64,000 bases of DNA from Bacillota bacterium (GTDB taxonomy: Bacteria; Bacillota; Clostridia; Peptostreptococcales; Anaerovoracaceae). The notes under the pieces were generated by a model. It was not told the DNA's origin and made no database searches. It was given only the letters and a program-made list of their open reading frames with translations. The stretch's first letter is position 1. Every line of letters starts with the position of its first letter. The translations under genes were made by a program, and so were the position numbers. Positions 1 to 8,258 of the stretch are shown in pieces. The DNA lies in contig JAFPZZ010000002.1 of the NCBI GenBank assembly GCA_017417045.1, positions 1-64,000 on the forward strand, read 5' to 3'.

Positions 1-2
1 CC

Positions 3-1298
3 CACAGACTTGAGGAGATGATAGACTTCAAGCCCTTCGACGACATGCATGAGTACATGAAGGAGATCTATCCTATGATCCATGAGAAGCTCGAGTGGGA
101 GATCGTCGGACGCGACGCTCTGCTCTATCACTGGAAGGGCACCGGAAAGAGCGACAAGCTTCCTCTGCTGTTCATGGCTCACCAGGACGTCGTTCCCGAG
201 GGAGATCCCGCTGCGTGGAAGTATCCTCCCTATGCCGGCACCATCGATGAGAACGGCAGGATCTGGGGACGCGGCGTCGGCGATTCCAAGGGCAATATCG
301 TTCCAGAGATGGAGGCTGTCGAATATCTGCTCTCTATCGGCTACACGCCCGACGTGGACATCTACCTCGGCTATGGCTACAACGAAGAGGTAGGCTCCGG
401 TCTGAAGGAGAAGAGTGCTGCCTGCATGATCATGCGCACCCTTGAAAGACGCGGCGTCAGGCTCGAAGGCGTGCTCGACGAGGGTGGCGGAGTCCAGAGC
501 GGTGAGAAATTCGGCATCACCACCGCTAACGTCGCCACCATGGGCATCTGCGAGAAGGGTTATGCCGACTTCGAGCTCATCAGGAAGGATCCGGGTGGAC
601 ATTCCTCCGCTCCCGAACCCAATGGAGCTCTTACATATGTCGCAAAGGCTATTCTTGGTATCGAGAACAATCCTTATCCGCTGCGCCTTATCCCGGCCGG
701 TGCAGAGAAGTTCAAGATCCTGTCCCAGTTCATGAGCGATCCCGAACAGAAGAGGATCTTCTCCGACCTCGAGAAGAACTGGGCCGAGGCTGAGCCCATC
801 ATCGCAAAGGACAGGAAGCTCAGGCCTTACTTCCACACCACCATGGCGATATCCATGGCCAAGGGTTCCGCGCAGGCCAATGTGCTTCCGGAATACGCTT
901 CCGTAACGGTCAACTGCCGCATACTCGCTCCGGACACCGTCGATTCCGTCAGGGAGCACATCAAGAGCGTCATCCCCGAGGGGATGGAGATCGAGCTGCA
1001 GAAGGGCTGCGATCCCTCAGAGATCTCCGTATGGGACAGCGAATTCAGAAAGAACGTGATCGAGGTCGCCCAGAGCTTTGACGAGAAGCCCATCATCCCC
1101 GTTCCCGACATGGTGGTCGGCGGAACCGACGCCAAGTACTTCAATACCATCTGTGACAACGTATACCGCTTCATCGGCTTTGCGGCCGTGGGCGAATCCG
1201 GCAACGGACATATGGTCGACGAGTACATGGACACCGACAAGGTCGCCTCCGCCTGCGACTTCTTCATCGACCTGATCAAGAAGTACGAGGTCAAGTAG
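3..1298 (+). CDS. M20 family metallopeptidase (carboxypeptidase-like), 5' end cut by window
   Basis: Zinc-dependent M20 exopeptidase or dipeptidase, cytoplasmic (no signal seen). The visible frame has the metal-ligand motif AHQDVVPEG near residue 56, GRGVGDSKGN near 90, the catalytic EE pair in NEEVGSG near 124, a bipartite fold with a central dimerisation domain, and a late GGTDAKYF motif. The frame is open to the left of the first in-frame ATG (position 18), and the residues HRLEE before it look like normal protein, so the true start lies outside the window. Codons favour ATC over ATA, as in the gap and tsf genes here, which suggests strong expression. The family is clear; the exact substrate (peptide or N-acyl amino acid) is not. 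Confidence 0.88.
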   Translation, partial: HRLEEMIDFKPFDDMHEYMKEIYPMIHEKLEWEIVGRDALLYHWKGTGKSDKLPLLFMAHQDVVPEGDPAAWKYPPYAGTIDENGRIWGRGVGDSKGNIVPEMEAVEYLLSIGYTPDVDIYLGYGYNEEVGSGLKEKSAACMIMRTLERRGVRLEGVLDEGGGVQSGEKFGITTANVATMGICEKGYADFELIRKDPGGHSSAPEPNGALTYVAKAILGIENNPYPLRLIPAGAEKFKILSQFMSDPEQKRIFSDLEKNWAEAEPIIAKDRKLRPYFHTTMAISMAKGSAQANVLPEYASVTVNCRILAPDTVDSVREHIKSVIPEGMEIELQKGCDPSEISVWDSEFRKNVIEVAQSFDEKPIIPVPDMVVGGTDAKYFNTICDNVYRFIGFAAVGESGNGHMVDEYMDTDKVASACDFFIDLIKKYEVK

Positions 1299-1430
1299 GG
1301 AGTTGAAAGTTCAGGAGCTCTGAAGGAAATGCATCTCTCCGGTCTTTACGCCGGGAAAAGGCCTTACCGTGAAAAGAGCCTGAACACTGGCGGAGCTCGA
1401 TGACAGATCGAGCCCTGATATGAACGAAAC

Positions 1431-1455
1431 GGGCCCGGGAGCACATCCCGGGCCC
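1431..1455. terminator. Strong inverted repeat without T tract
   Basis: GGGCCCGGGA and TCCCGGGCCC form a perfect 10-bp stem around GCACA, about 130 bp after the M20 gene. No run of T follows on either side, so this may be an imperfect terminator or an mRNA-stabilising 3' hairpin. The rest of 1299-1474 shows no gene. Confidence 0.5.
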
Positions 1456-1474
1456 TTCGCTATGAAGGTTTTCC

Positions 1475-1503
1475 TTGAAAAAGAGTAGCGATTGATATAT
1501 ATT
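1475..1503 (+). promoter_or_regulatory. Promoter of tRNA-Ser
   Basis: TTGAAA (1475-1480), 17-bp spacer, TATATT (1498-1503), ending about 30 bp before the mature tRNA. It fits a sigma-A promoter. Confidence 0.55.
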
Positions 1504-1533
1504 TATATGGCTGGCCTTCAGGGCCGCATCCAC

Positions 1534-1622
1534 GGAGAAGTATCGAAGCGGTCATAACGGGGCTGACTCGAAATCAGTTTGACGGAAACGTCACGTGGGT
1601 TCGAATCCCACCTTCTCCGCCA
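1534..1622 (+). tRNA. tRNA-Ser (anticodon CGA)
   Basis: Class II tRNA of 89 nt. The acceptor stem GGAGAAG pairs with CTTCTCC, followed by discriminator G and an encoded CCA. The anticodon loop CTCGAAA gives CGA, reading UCG. A long variable arm (TTGACGGAAACGTCAC region) confirms serine. It stands alone with its own promoter and a terminator directly after it. Confidence 0.95.
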
Positions 1623-1625
1623 ATT

Positions 1626-1664
1626 GCAAAAACAGCTTCCGCTGCAAAGCGGAGGCTGTTTTTG
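1626..1664 (+). terminator. Terminator after tRNA-Ser
   Basis: An A-rich 5' arm (GCAAAAACAGC..CCGC) pairs with GCGG..GCTGTTTTTGC. It lies four bases after the tRNA 3' CCA and is symmetric enough to also stop leftward transcription. Confidence 0.8.
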
Positions 1665-1714
1665 CATATGAAAGGGAGGGATGGGATCCGAAGTTTATGC
1701 CCGTAGGCTCGTCC

Positions 1715-2122
1715 TTATCCCTTCAGCTCGCGCAGGTAGGCTTCGAGCAGCTTCTCGTTGGCCGAGACGAGCTCGGCGCAGCGCACGCCTTCTCTGAAAT
1801 AGGTCTTCTTAAGCTGCGCGCAGTCGGTGCTGCCGAATTCTTTTTCGAACAGCGCCACGTAGTCGGCGCATATACCTCTGAATCCGGGGACGTCGTGGGC
1901 CTTTTCGTCTATCATGACCGCGCTTATAGCCGCAATAGCCCCGGCGAGGGCGCCGCAGGTCCTTCCGCAGCCCATTCCGGCGCCGAAGCCGCCTATGATA
2001 CGGAAGTCTCCGTCGCCAAGCCCCAGTCCGGCTTCTTCGTTCATACACCTCAGCGTGCTCTCAGCGCAGTTGAAGTTTTGTCCAAGATAAAGTTCTTCGA
2101 TATATTCGCTATAGTCTCTCAT
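1715..2122 (-). CDS. C_GCAxxG_C_C family protein
   Basis: About 135 residues, cysteine-rich. It shows the family hallmarks in order: FNCAEST near residue 18, GMGCGRTCGALAGAI near 50, then later single cysteines (GICADY, TDCAQL, VRCAEL). The family probably binds a redox or metal cofactor through these cysteines, but no function is established. The frame extends further upstream; the start at 2122 is preferred because GAGGAG lies six bases before it and homology begins there. It is divergent from the MFS gene at 2305, so the 180-bp gap probably holds both promoters. Confidence 0.85.
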   Translation of the reverse strand: MRDYSEYIEELYLGQNFNCAESTLRCMNEEAGLGLGDGDFRIIGGFGAGMGCGRTCGALAGAIAAISAVMIDEKAHDVPGFRGICADYVALFEKEFGSTDCAQLKKTYFREGVRCAELVSANEKLLEAYLRELKG

Positions 2123-2304
2123 GTCATTCTCCTCGGGTCGCTCTCCGGCCGCAGCGGCATGCGCGCGGGCCGGGCTTTCTTTCTCAAATATTATACAGGC
2201 AAAGCGCCGATAATTGGTGCATTTTGCGCCCATCTGCATTATAATATTTTGTCGGCGGCGGAAGCCTCCGAAAAACGCCTAAACAAGAGTCACAGGAAAA
2301 CGTA

Positions 2305-3543
2305 ATGTCCACATACACAGACAACAGAAGAAGGGGATGGCTCATGGTCGCTTACGGGGCCCTTTCCCTGATGATACTCCAGTATCTCTGCTACAACGCG
2401 TTCAGCCTCTTCGCGATCCCCATCACGGAGGACCTCGGCATAAGCCGCAGCGCGCTCTCCCTGACCACGACGATAGCGTCCATAGCCGGAATGGTCATAG
2501 CTCCCATAGCGGGCAGGATGTTCTCCGTAAGGAGCGTCCGAAAGCTCATGCTCATGGGGCTTACCGTGACCTCGCTGAGCATAGCGCTGCAGTATTTCGC
2601 CAAGTCGGTGATGCTGCTCTACGTGCTCGCGGGCCTTCGCGACTGCGGCGTAGAATTCTGCCTGATGATGCCGCTCGCCATACTCATGAACCGCTGGTTC
2701 GGAGAGGACAGGAGCTTCGCGTTCAGCATCATAAGCGTCGGGACCAGCCTCGGCGGGGTGCTGCTCTCCGTGCCTCTCTCAAATCTCATAGCCACTGCCG
2801 GGTGGCGCAACGCCTATCTGTTCTGCGGACTCGGAGCCATGGCCATACTGCTTCCGCTCTGCTTCTTCATCGTGAAGGACTGGCCGGAAGGGCAGGGGCC
2901 TGCGGCCGGTATATCTGCGGAAAAAGGCGAAGGCGACGCGCAGAAGACGGACAGCAAGAGCTTCGTGGCTCAGCTCCACAAGGACCGCAGGTTCTGGATG
3001 CTCGCTGTAGGACTTATGGCCAATTCGTTCTGCTGCGTGGGTCTCTATCATCTCTCGACCTTCGCTCAATCGCTTAATTTCGAGGGCAGCTTCGCGGCCA
3101 TGATGATCTCGGTCCACAGCATAGGCGCCGTCATGTCCAAACTTCTCATGGGCAAGCTCTTCGACAAGAAGGGCATAAGGGGAGGCGTCGCGCTGGGCTC
3201 CGGCGGACAGATCGCCGCCTACGGGCTCATGGTGCTTGCCTGCCTGCACCCGAGCAAGACCCTGCTCGTGGCCAGCATCCTGGCTTACGGCCTCAGTTTC
3301 GGCTCCCAGAGCCTCTATACGAGCGGCATAGTCAGCCGCATCTTCGATATGGACCACTACAGCATAGTCGCGGGCGAGCTCGCGGTATTCGTGCTGCTCG
3401 CGGGCGCCTTCAGCAATCCCGTGGTCTCCGCGATCTACGATATGACGCAGAGCTACACGGCGGCGTGGGTGATTTGCCTCGCGATGGGCTTCGTAGCTAT
3501 GGTCAGCCTGTGGAGCCTGGGCAAGAAGACGAAGGATAGATAA
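2305..3543 (+). CDS. MFS transporter
   Basis: A 412-residue inner-membrane secondary carrier with about 12 hydrophobic segments in two halves, joined by a charged cytoplasmic loop near residues 200-225 (EKGEGDAQKTDSK). The loop after TM2 (APIAGRMFSVRSVRKL) matches the MFS signature region. The architecture resembles monocarboxylate/oxalate-formate-type MFS carriers, but the substrate cannot be read from sequence. It is a single gene divergent from the C_GCAxxG_C_C protein and ends just before a strong terminator. The start ATG has a modest AGGA eleven bases upstream. Confidence 0.85.
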   Translation: MSTYTDNRRRGWLMVAYGALSLMILQYLCYNAFSLFAIPITEDLGISRSALSLTTTIASIAGMVIAPIAGRMFSVRSVRKLMLMGLTVTSLSIALQYFAKSVMLLYVLAGLRDCGVEFCLMMPLAILMNRWFGEDRSFAFSIISVGTSLGGVLLSVPLSNLIATAGWRNAYLFCGLGAMAILLPLCFFIVKDWPEGQGPAAGISAEKGEGDAQKTDSKSFVAQLHKDRRFWMLAVGLMANSFCCVGLYHLSTFAQSLNFEGSFAAMMISVHSIGAVMSKLLMGKLFDKKGIRGGVALGSGGQIAAYGLMVLACLHPSKTLLVASILAYGLSFGSQSLYTSGIVSRIFDMDHYSIVAGELAVFVLLAGAFSNPVVSAIYDMTQSYTAAWVICLAMGFVAMVSLWSLGKKTKDR

Positions 3544-3568
3544 TATATTAAGGCTCGATAATAGAAAA

Positions 3569-3599
3569 ACAGGCCGCCGGATACTTCCGGCGGCTGTTT
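3569..3599 (+). terminator. Terminator after MFS gene
   Basis: ACAGGCCGCCGGA pairs with TCCGGCGGCTGT around TACT, followed by TTTG. The 3' arm is also the start of a 20-bp repeat (see 3591-3647). Confidence 0.75.
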
Positions 3600-3647
3600 G
3601 TATGGCAGGGCCAGGCATCTGTAACTGCGGCTGTTTGTATGGCAGGG
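3591..3647 (+). repeat. Two 20-bp direct repeats
   Basis: CGGCTGTTTGTATGGCAGGG occurs at 3591-3610 and again at 3628-3647, 37 bp apart. It carries the 3' arm and T tail of the preceding terminator, so the second copy looks like a partial duplication of a terminator end. Confidence 0.7.
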
Positions 3648-3682
3648 TCCGGCAGCTGCAACGGCTGGGCTTTGCAAAGCGG

Positions 3683-3710
3683 GGCTCCGCGATTGACGCG
3701 GGGCCGTTTT
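3683..3710 (+). terminator. Second terminator in the 3.6-kb gap
   Basis: GGCTCCGCG pairs with CGCGGGGCC (one G-T) around ATTGA, then GTTTTATAT. It lies between two convergent genes. Confidence 0.6.
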
Positions 3711-3732
3711 ATATTGCAGGATCCTGCGCTCT

Positions 3733-4398
3733 TCAGACCTTATCCCTCAAGTATTCCATGACGCCGAAGAGGTCTTCGAATATGGCCTCGCAGCGCTGCT
3801 TGGTATCCTCGCTCGGAGGCAGTATGTCAGGGACCATGAGCACCCTCGCTCCGGCGCGCCAGGCGGCCTCCGTGCCTGCATTGGAGTCTTCTACTATGAA
3901 GACCTCACCCGGCTCGAGACCTAGCTTTTCAATGACGGCTAAAAAGACGTCGGGCTCGGGTTTGCCCCTTTGGACCATATCTCCGCAGACCACGATGGGG
4001 AAGTATTTTTCCATCTTCGCGGCTTTGATCCTGGCGGCGGTCTTGGAGCTCCTCGTGGACGTTCCGAGGGCCGTGACCACTCCGCGCGAGCTGAGATCTT
4101 CGAGGATCTCGCAGGCGCCGGGCTTTATCTCGAGGTATCCGTCTTCTACCTTCTGCATCAGCCTGTTACCGCTCTCGCCGTAGAACAGCTCGTAGTCGAA
4201 ATCTTCCCCGTATACGTTCCTGAAGATCTCCTGCGTGTCCTGCGCTTTCAGGCCTATGCAGGCGTGAAGTGTCCTGACGAGTTCTTCGCGGTCTAGACCG
4301 TATATTTCGGCGGTCTCGCACCAGCATTCTATGAGCATATGCTCTGTATTCAGTAAAGTCCCGTCCATGTCGAATATGACGGCTTTGGCTTTTTCCAT
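3733..4398 (-). CDS. HAD-superfamily phosphatase (beta-phosphoglucomutase-like)
   Basis: A cytosolic HAD hydrolase of about 221 residues. Motif I is FDMDGTLLNTEH, with the nucleophile and acid/base aspartates, right at the N terminus. A helical cap domain covers roughly residues 18-85. Motif II is the threonine of ALGTSTRS, motif III a lysine in VQRGKPEPDVF, and motif IV VEDSNAGTEAA. This order with a C1 cap is that of the phosphoglycolate phosphatase/beta-phosphoglucomutase group; the substrate is probably a small sugar phosphate but is unknown. The start at 4398 follows AAGGAG at ideal spacing; a longer frame upstream has no support. Confidence 0.88.
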   Translation of the reverse strand: MEKAKAVIFDMDGTLLNTEHMLIECWCETAEIYGLDREELVRTLHACIGLKAQDTQEIFRNVYGEDFDYELFYGESGNRLMQKVEDGYLEIKPGACEILEDLSSRGVVTALGTSTRSSKTAARIKAAKMEKYFPIVVCGDMVQRGKPEPDVFLAVIEKLGLEPGEVFIVEDSNAGTEAAWRAGARVLMVPDILPPSEDTKQRCEAIFEDLFGVMEYLRDKV

Positions 4399-4573
4399 GT
4401 ATATCTCCTTGTCTGAAAGATCATTCGCGGATATTATATCAGCAGGGCGGGGGATATGCACCTGTTAAAAATCCGGCAGACAGCTGCGGACCGTTTTAGG
4501 CTCAGCGGCTTCAGGTCTGCTCTACAGCTCCCGTATCATTCCCGGCCGCATGATAACTGAAAGAAGGCTTTAT

Positions 4574-5503
4574 ATGCTTTTTATCGTATTTTTGATCGCT
4601 CTTGCCGTCCTGGGCCCGTCGTACTGGGCCTATGATAAGGCGTTTTCCAGCCGAAAGACCAAGGGCAGGGACGATCTGGACTTCAAATTCAAAGGCCAGA
4701 TGCTCGAAAACAAGGACAGAATAGTCGGGCTTATAAGAGATCTCAAAGAGAGGCCTTTCGAAGAGGTCGAGACGGTCTCCTTCGACGGGATGACGCTTCG
4801 CGGAAGCTTCTATCATCAGAACGATTCTTCTCCTGTCGCGATATGCTTTCACGGCTGGAACGGTACCGCGAGGAGGGATTTCAGCGGCGGAGCAGCTATA
4901 CTGCTCAACGCCGGCTACAACGTCATCCTCGTCGACGAGAGGGGACAGGGGAAATCTGACGGTCAGGTCATGAGCTTCGGTATCAACGAGCGCAGGGACG
5001 TCCAGAGCTGGGCGGAGTACGCCTTCAGGCGCTTCGGCCCTGAAAGGCCCGTGTTTCTGGTAGGCGTCTCCATGGGCGCGGCCGCAGTGCTGATGGCGGC
5101 AGACCTGCCCCTTCCTGAAAGCGTGAAGGGTATAATAGCTGACTCTCCCTACGATTCGCCTTATGAGATCATAGAAAAGGTCGCGGTGAAGGATCTCGGT
5201 CTGCCCAAGGCCCTGATGTTCTACGCAAAGCTCGGCGCGAAGGTCTTCGGGCGCTTCGATCTTGAGGATATCAAGGCGAGCGACTGTCTCAGGAGGAGCG
5301 ATCTTCCCGTCCTGATCATTCACGGGCTGGCCGACGGCTTCGTACCGGCGTATATGAGCAAGAAGGCTGCCGACGTCAGGCCCGACATCGTCAAAAGGAT
5401 CACCTTCGAGGGGGCTGAGCACGGGATGAGCTTCATAGTCGATCCCGCGAGGTACAGGAGGGAGACCCTCGATTTTCTCTCTGAAATATTGGATAGAATA
5501 TAG
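4574..5503 (+). CDS. Membrane-anchored alpha/beta hydrolase
   Basis: A serine hydrolase of about 309 residues. One hydrophobic N-terminal helix (MLFIVFLIALAVLG) probably anchors it to the membrane. The oxyanion region FHGWNGT is near residue 95, the nucleophile elbow GVSMGAAA near 170, an acid in HGLADGF near 255 and the catalytic histidine in GAEHGMSF near 280. An ATG at 4550 also exists, but 4574 follows AAGAAGG at six bases and is preferred. It resembles the hydrolase at 49681-50688 in build. The substrate is unknown (esterase- or peptidase-like). Confidence 0.82.
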   Translation: MLFIVFLIALAVLGPSYWAYDKAFSSRKTKGRDDLDFKFKGQMLENKDRIVGLIRDLKERPFEEVETVSFDGMTLRGSFYHQNDSSPVAICFHGWNGTARRDFSGGAAILLNAGYNVILVDERGQGKSDGQVMSFGINERRDVQSWAEYAFRRFGPERPVFLVGVSMGAAAVLMAADLPLPESVKGIIADSPYDSPYEIIEKVAVKDLGLPKALMFYAKLGAKVFGRFDLEDIKASDCLRRSDLPVLIIHGLADGFVPAYMSKKAADVRPDIVKRITFEGAEHGMSFIVDPARYRRETLDFLSEILDRI

Positions 5504-5605
5504 CTGCTGCGCATGGTAAAATTAATAGATAATAAACGCTTTGGCAAGCTAGATCATAGATCGTTTTAAGGGAAGAGCTTATTATATATCAGGTGGAGGT
5601 AAGGC

Positions 5606-6970
5606 ATGGATTATCGCATAGAAAAGGACACGATGGGCGAGATCGCCGTTCCGGCGGACAGGTACTGGGGTGCCCAGACAGAGCGCAGCTTCGAGAACTT
5701 CAAGATAGGCATAGAAAAGATTCCCATGGACGTCATCGAGGGCTTCGCGATACTCAAAAAAGCCTGCGCCCTTGCGAATCATGAGCTGGGCAAGCTCGAT
5801 GAGAGGAGATGCGCCGTAATAAATCAGGCAGCCGACGAGATACTTGAAGGGAAGCTCGACGGAAACTTCCCCCTCGCCGTATGGCAGACCGGAAGCGGCA
5901 CTCAGTCAAATATGAACGTAAACGAGGTCATAGCCAACCGCGGCAACGAGATGGCGGGGGAGAAGCTGCTCCATCCGAACGACCACGTAAATATGTCGCA
6001 GAGCTCGAACGATACCTTCCCATCGGTCATGCATATAACCGCGGTCAGGGAGATCGAAAACAACCTTCTGCCCGCGCTCGAGGTCCTCATCGGAACGCTC
6101 AAGAGGCTCGAAGAGGAGAACTACGATGTCATCAAGATAGGCAGGACTCACCTGCAGGACGCCGTTCCCCTCAGGTTCTCGCAGGAGATAAGCGGCTGGA
6201 GATCCATGCTTGAAAATTGCGAAGGCATGATAAAGGACTCCCTGAAATATCTGAGAAAGCTCGCTATAGGCGGCACTGCCGTAGGCACCGGTCTCAACAC
6301 GCCCAAGGGCTTCGACGCCTGCGTCTGCGCCAAGATAACTGAGCTCGAGGGGACCGAGTTCGTGCCCGACGACAACAAGTTCCACGCGCTGTCCAGCAAG
6401 GACGCTATAGTGAACGCCCACGGAGCTCTCAAGGCCCTCGCCGCCGACCTCATGAAGATCGCTAACGACGTGCGCTGGCTCGCGAGCGGCCCCAGAAGCG
6501 GGCTCGGGGAGATCAGCATACCCGAGAACGAGCCCGGCAGCTCCATAATGCCCGGAAAGGTCAATCCGACCCAGTGCGAGGCCGTCACCATGGTCGCCGT
6601 TCAGGTCATGGGCAACGACGCGGCCGTCGGCATGGCCGCTTCTCAGGGCAACTTCGAGCTCAACGTATTCATGCCCGTGATAGCTTACAACTTCCTGCAG
6701 TCGGTCAGGATACTCTCCGACTGCATGCTCTCGTTTGAGAAGAACTGCGTCCGCGGCATCAAGGCGAACAGGGACAAGATGGACGAATACGTCGCAAGAT
6801 CCCTCATGCTGGTAACCAGCCTGGCCCCGAAGATCGGCTACGAAAAGGCCGCCGCGGCCGCGAAGCACGCCCACAAGAGCGGCAGCACGCTCAGGGAGGC
6901 CGTTCTCGAGCTCGGACTCATGAGCGGGGAGGAATTCGACGAGACCGTCGACCCGCTGAAGATGGTCTGA
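5606..6970 (+). CDS. fumC: Class II fumarate hydratase
   Basis: Reversible hydration of fumarate to malate, cytosolic homotetramer. At 454 residues it has the family's usual length and all superfamily signatures: TGSGTQSNMNVNEVI near residue 96, SSNDTFPS near 133, GRTHLQDAVP near 184, and the GSSIMPGKVNP signature near 313 carrying the catalytic serine loop. GGTGGAGG lies just before the ATG. It stands alone between a hydrolase and a terminator. In an amino-acid fermenter it would serve aspartate/fumarate metabolism; aspartase is a related family, but the motifs and length fit FumC. Confidence 0.95.
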   Translation: MDYRIEKDTMGEIAVPADRYWGAQTERSFENFKIGIEKIPMDVIEGFAILKKACALANHELGKLDERRCAVINQAADEILEGKLDGNFPLAVWQTGSGTQSNMNVNEVIANRGNEMAGEKLLHPNDHVNMSQSSNDTFPSVMHITAVREIENNLLPALEVLIGTLKRLEEENYDVIKIGRTHLQDAVPLRFSQEISGWRSMLENCEGMIKDSLKYLRKLAIGGTAVGTGLNTPKGFDACVCAKITELEGTEFVPDDNKFHALSSKDAIVNAHGALKALAADLMKIANDVRWLASGPRSGLGEISIPENEPGSSIMPGKVNPTQCEAVTMVAVQVMGNDAAVGMAASQGNFELNVFMPVIAYNFLQSVRILSDCMLSFEKNCVRGIKANRDKMDEYVARSLMLVTSLAPKIGYEKAAAAAKHAHKSGSTLREAVLELGLMSGEEFDETVDPLKMV

Positions 6971-7000
6971 ATCTCATAAAGGTGATATAATATGCTTTGA

Positions 7001-7034
7001 GCGGTCCCGTGCGAGTCGCTGGACCGCCGTTTTT
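7001..7034 (+). terminator. Terminator after fumC
   Basis: GCGGTCC (7001-7007) pairs with GGACCGC (7021-7027), followed by CGTTTTTA. Confidence 0.85.
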
Positions 7035-7039
7035 ATCAT

Positions 7040-7065
7040 ATGGTGTTGAAATTTCAACATACCAT
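7040..7065. promoter_or_regulatory. Perfect palindrome upstream of P1 peptidase (likely operator)
   Basis: TGTTGAAATTTCAACA (7044-7059) is a perfect 16-bp palindrome, extended by ATGG on the left and ACCAT on the right with one base offset. It lies about 55 bp before the P1 peptidase start, the right place for a repressor site. The cognate regulator is not evident. Confidence 0.6.
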
Positions 7066-7115
7066 CGAAGGCCAAGGTCATATACTGGGTTCATATTTTG
7101 AAAGGCGGTGTCTTT

Positions 7116-8213
7116 ATGGGACTCGAGAATGACTGCCCGTATATCATCGGAAGAGGCAGGAGAGGCAAGCTCAATCTCATAACCGACGTGCCCGGCGTCA
7201 AGGTCGGCCACGTTACGGTCAGCAACGGATATATCAATACCGGAGTCACGGCGGTGCTCCCGCACGGGGGTAATCTCTTCAAGGAGAAGGTCCCGGCCGG
7301 CTGCGCTATAATAAACGGCTTCGGGAAGACCGTGGGCCTCATGCAGGTCAACGAGATAGGCACCATAGAGACCCCTATAATACTTACGAATACCCTGAGC
7401 GTGGGGATAGCGTCCAGCGGGCTCATCAGGTACATGCTCGAGAGAAATCCCGAGATAGGCGTGAGCACCGGCACGGTGAACCCCATCGTAGCCGAATGCA
7501 ACGACGGACCGCTGAGCGATCTCAGGGGACTTCACATAAAAGAAGAATATGTCTATGAGGCCATAGAAAACGCCGGAACGGTCTTCGAGGAGGGCTGCGT
7601 GGGCGGCGGCACGGGCATGCGCACCATGGGCATCAAGGCCGGCATAGGCTCTTCATCCAGGATCGTAGAGCTCGAGGGAAAGGAATACACCCTAGGCTGC
7701 CTGGTCCAGAGCAATTTCGGGGCCTTCGGCGACCTGGTCATAGGCGGCGATCCCGTCGGGCAGCGCATAGCCGACGCAAAAAACGACGCGAAGAAAGACC
7801 GCGGCTCGATAATAATCATCCTCGCCACCGACATCCCTATGTCGGACAGGCAGCTCAGGCGCGTCAGCATGAGGGCAGCGGCTGGGATAGGGCGCATGGG
7901 AGGCTACTACAGCAACGGCTCCGGAGATATCGCCATAGCCTTCTCCACGGCCAACAGGATCCCTCACGAGCCCGCCGGCTGCTTCATAAACAGCACGCAG
8001 ATACTCGACGACTACATAGACCCCGTCTTCAAGATGGCGGCCGAGGCCGTCGAGGAGGCCATCACCAGCGCGCTCTGGCACGCGGAGACCATGAAGGGCA
8101 GGGACGGAAACGTCGTAAGGAGCCTCAGGGATTACCTTGGGGATATAGAGCCCGAAAAGCTCGGTCTCGATAAAAAAGAAAACGAAAAGACAGTACCGCA
8201 AAAGAAGGAATAG
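7116..8213 (+). CDS. P1 family peptidase (DmpA/BapA-type aminopeptidase)
   Basis: An N-terminal-nucleophile peptidase of about 365 residues that self-cleaves into two chains. The N-terminal part has the family opening LITDVPGVKVGHVT and a GGGTGM motif. The self-cleavage serine is Ser231 in RGSIII, followed by ATDIPMSDRQLRR and GSGDIAIAFST, which are conserved in DmpA and beta-peptidyl aminopeptidases. The start at 7116 follows AAAGGCGG; a TTG six codons earlier is less likely. It sits directly before an AEC carrier (46-bp gap) and probably forms an operon with it. The substrate (D-, beta- or ordinary N-terminal amino acids) is not predictable. Confidence 0.88.
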   Translation: MGLENDCPYIIGRGRRGKLNLITDVPGVKVGHVTVSNGYINTGVTAVLPHGGNLFKEKVPAGCAIINGFGKTVGLMQVNEIGTIETPIILTNTLSVGIASSGLIRYMLERNPEIGVSTGTVNPIVAECNDGPLSDLRGLHIKEEYVYEAIENAGTVFEEGCVGGGTGMRTMGIKAGIGSSSRIVELEGKEYTLGCLVQSNFGAFGDLVIGGDPVGQRIADAKNDAKKDRGSIIIILATDIPMSDRQLRRVSMRAAAGIGRMGGYYSNGSGDIAIAFSTANRIPHEPAGCFINSTQILDDYIDPVFKMAAEAVEEAITSALWHAETMKGRDGNVVRSLRDYLGDIEPEKLGLDKKENEKTVPQKKE

Positions 8214-8258
8214 TTTGAGGCCGGCCGGGCGCCGGCATTGCGAAAGGGGAAGCCTCTG

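Noticed and set aside
1595..2305. Long plus-strand frame over the C_GCAxxG_C_C gene
   Set aside because: It begins inside tRNA-Ser and runs antisense to a gene with clear family motifs and a ribosome site.
2779..3618. 279-residue minus-strand frame opposite the MFS gene
   Set aside because: Shadow of the plus-strand carrier, rich in His/Arg/Glu as expected for antisense of membrane codons.
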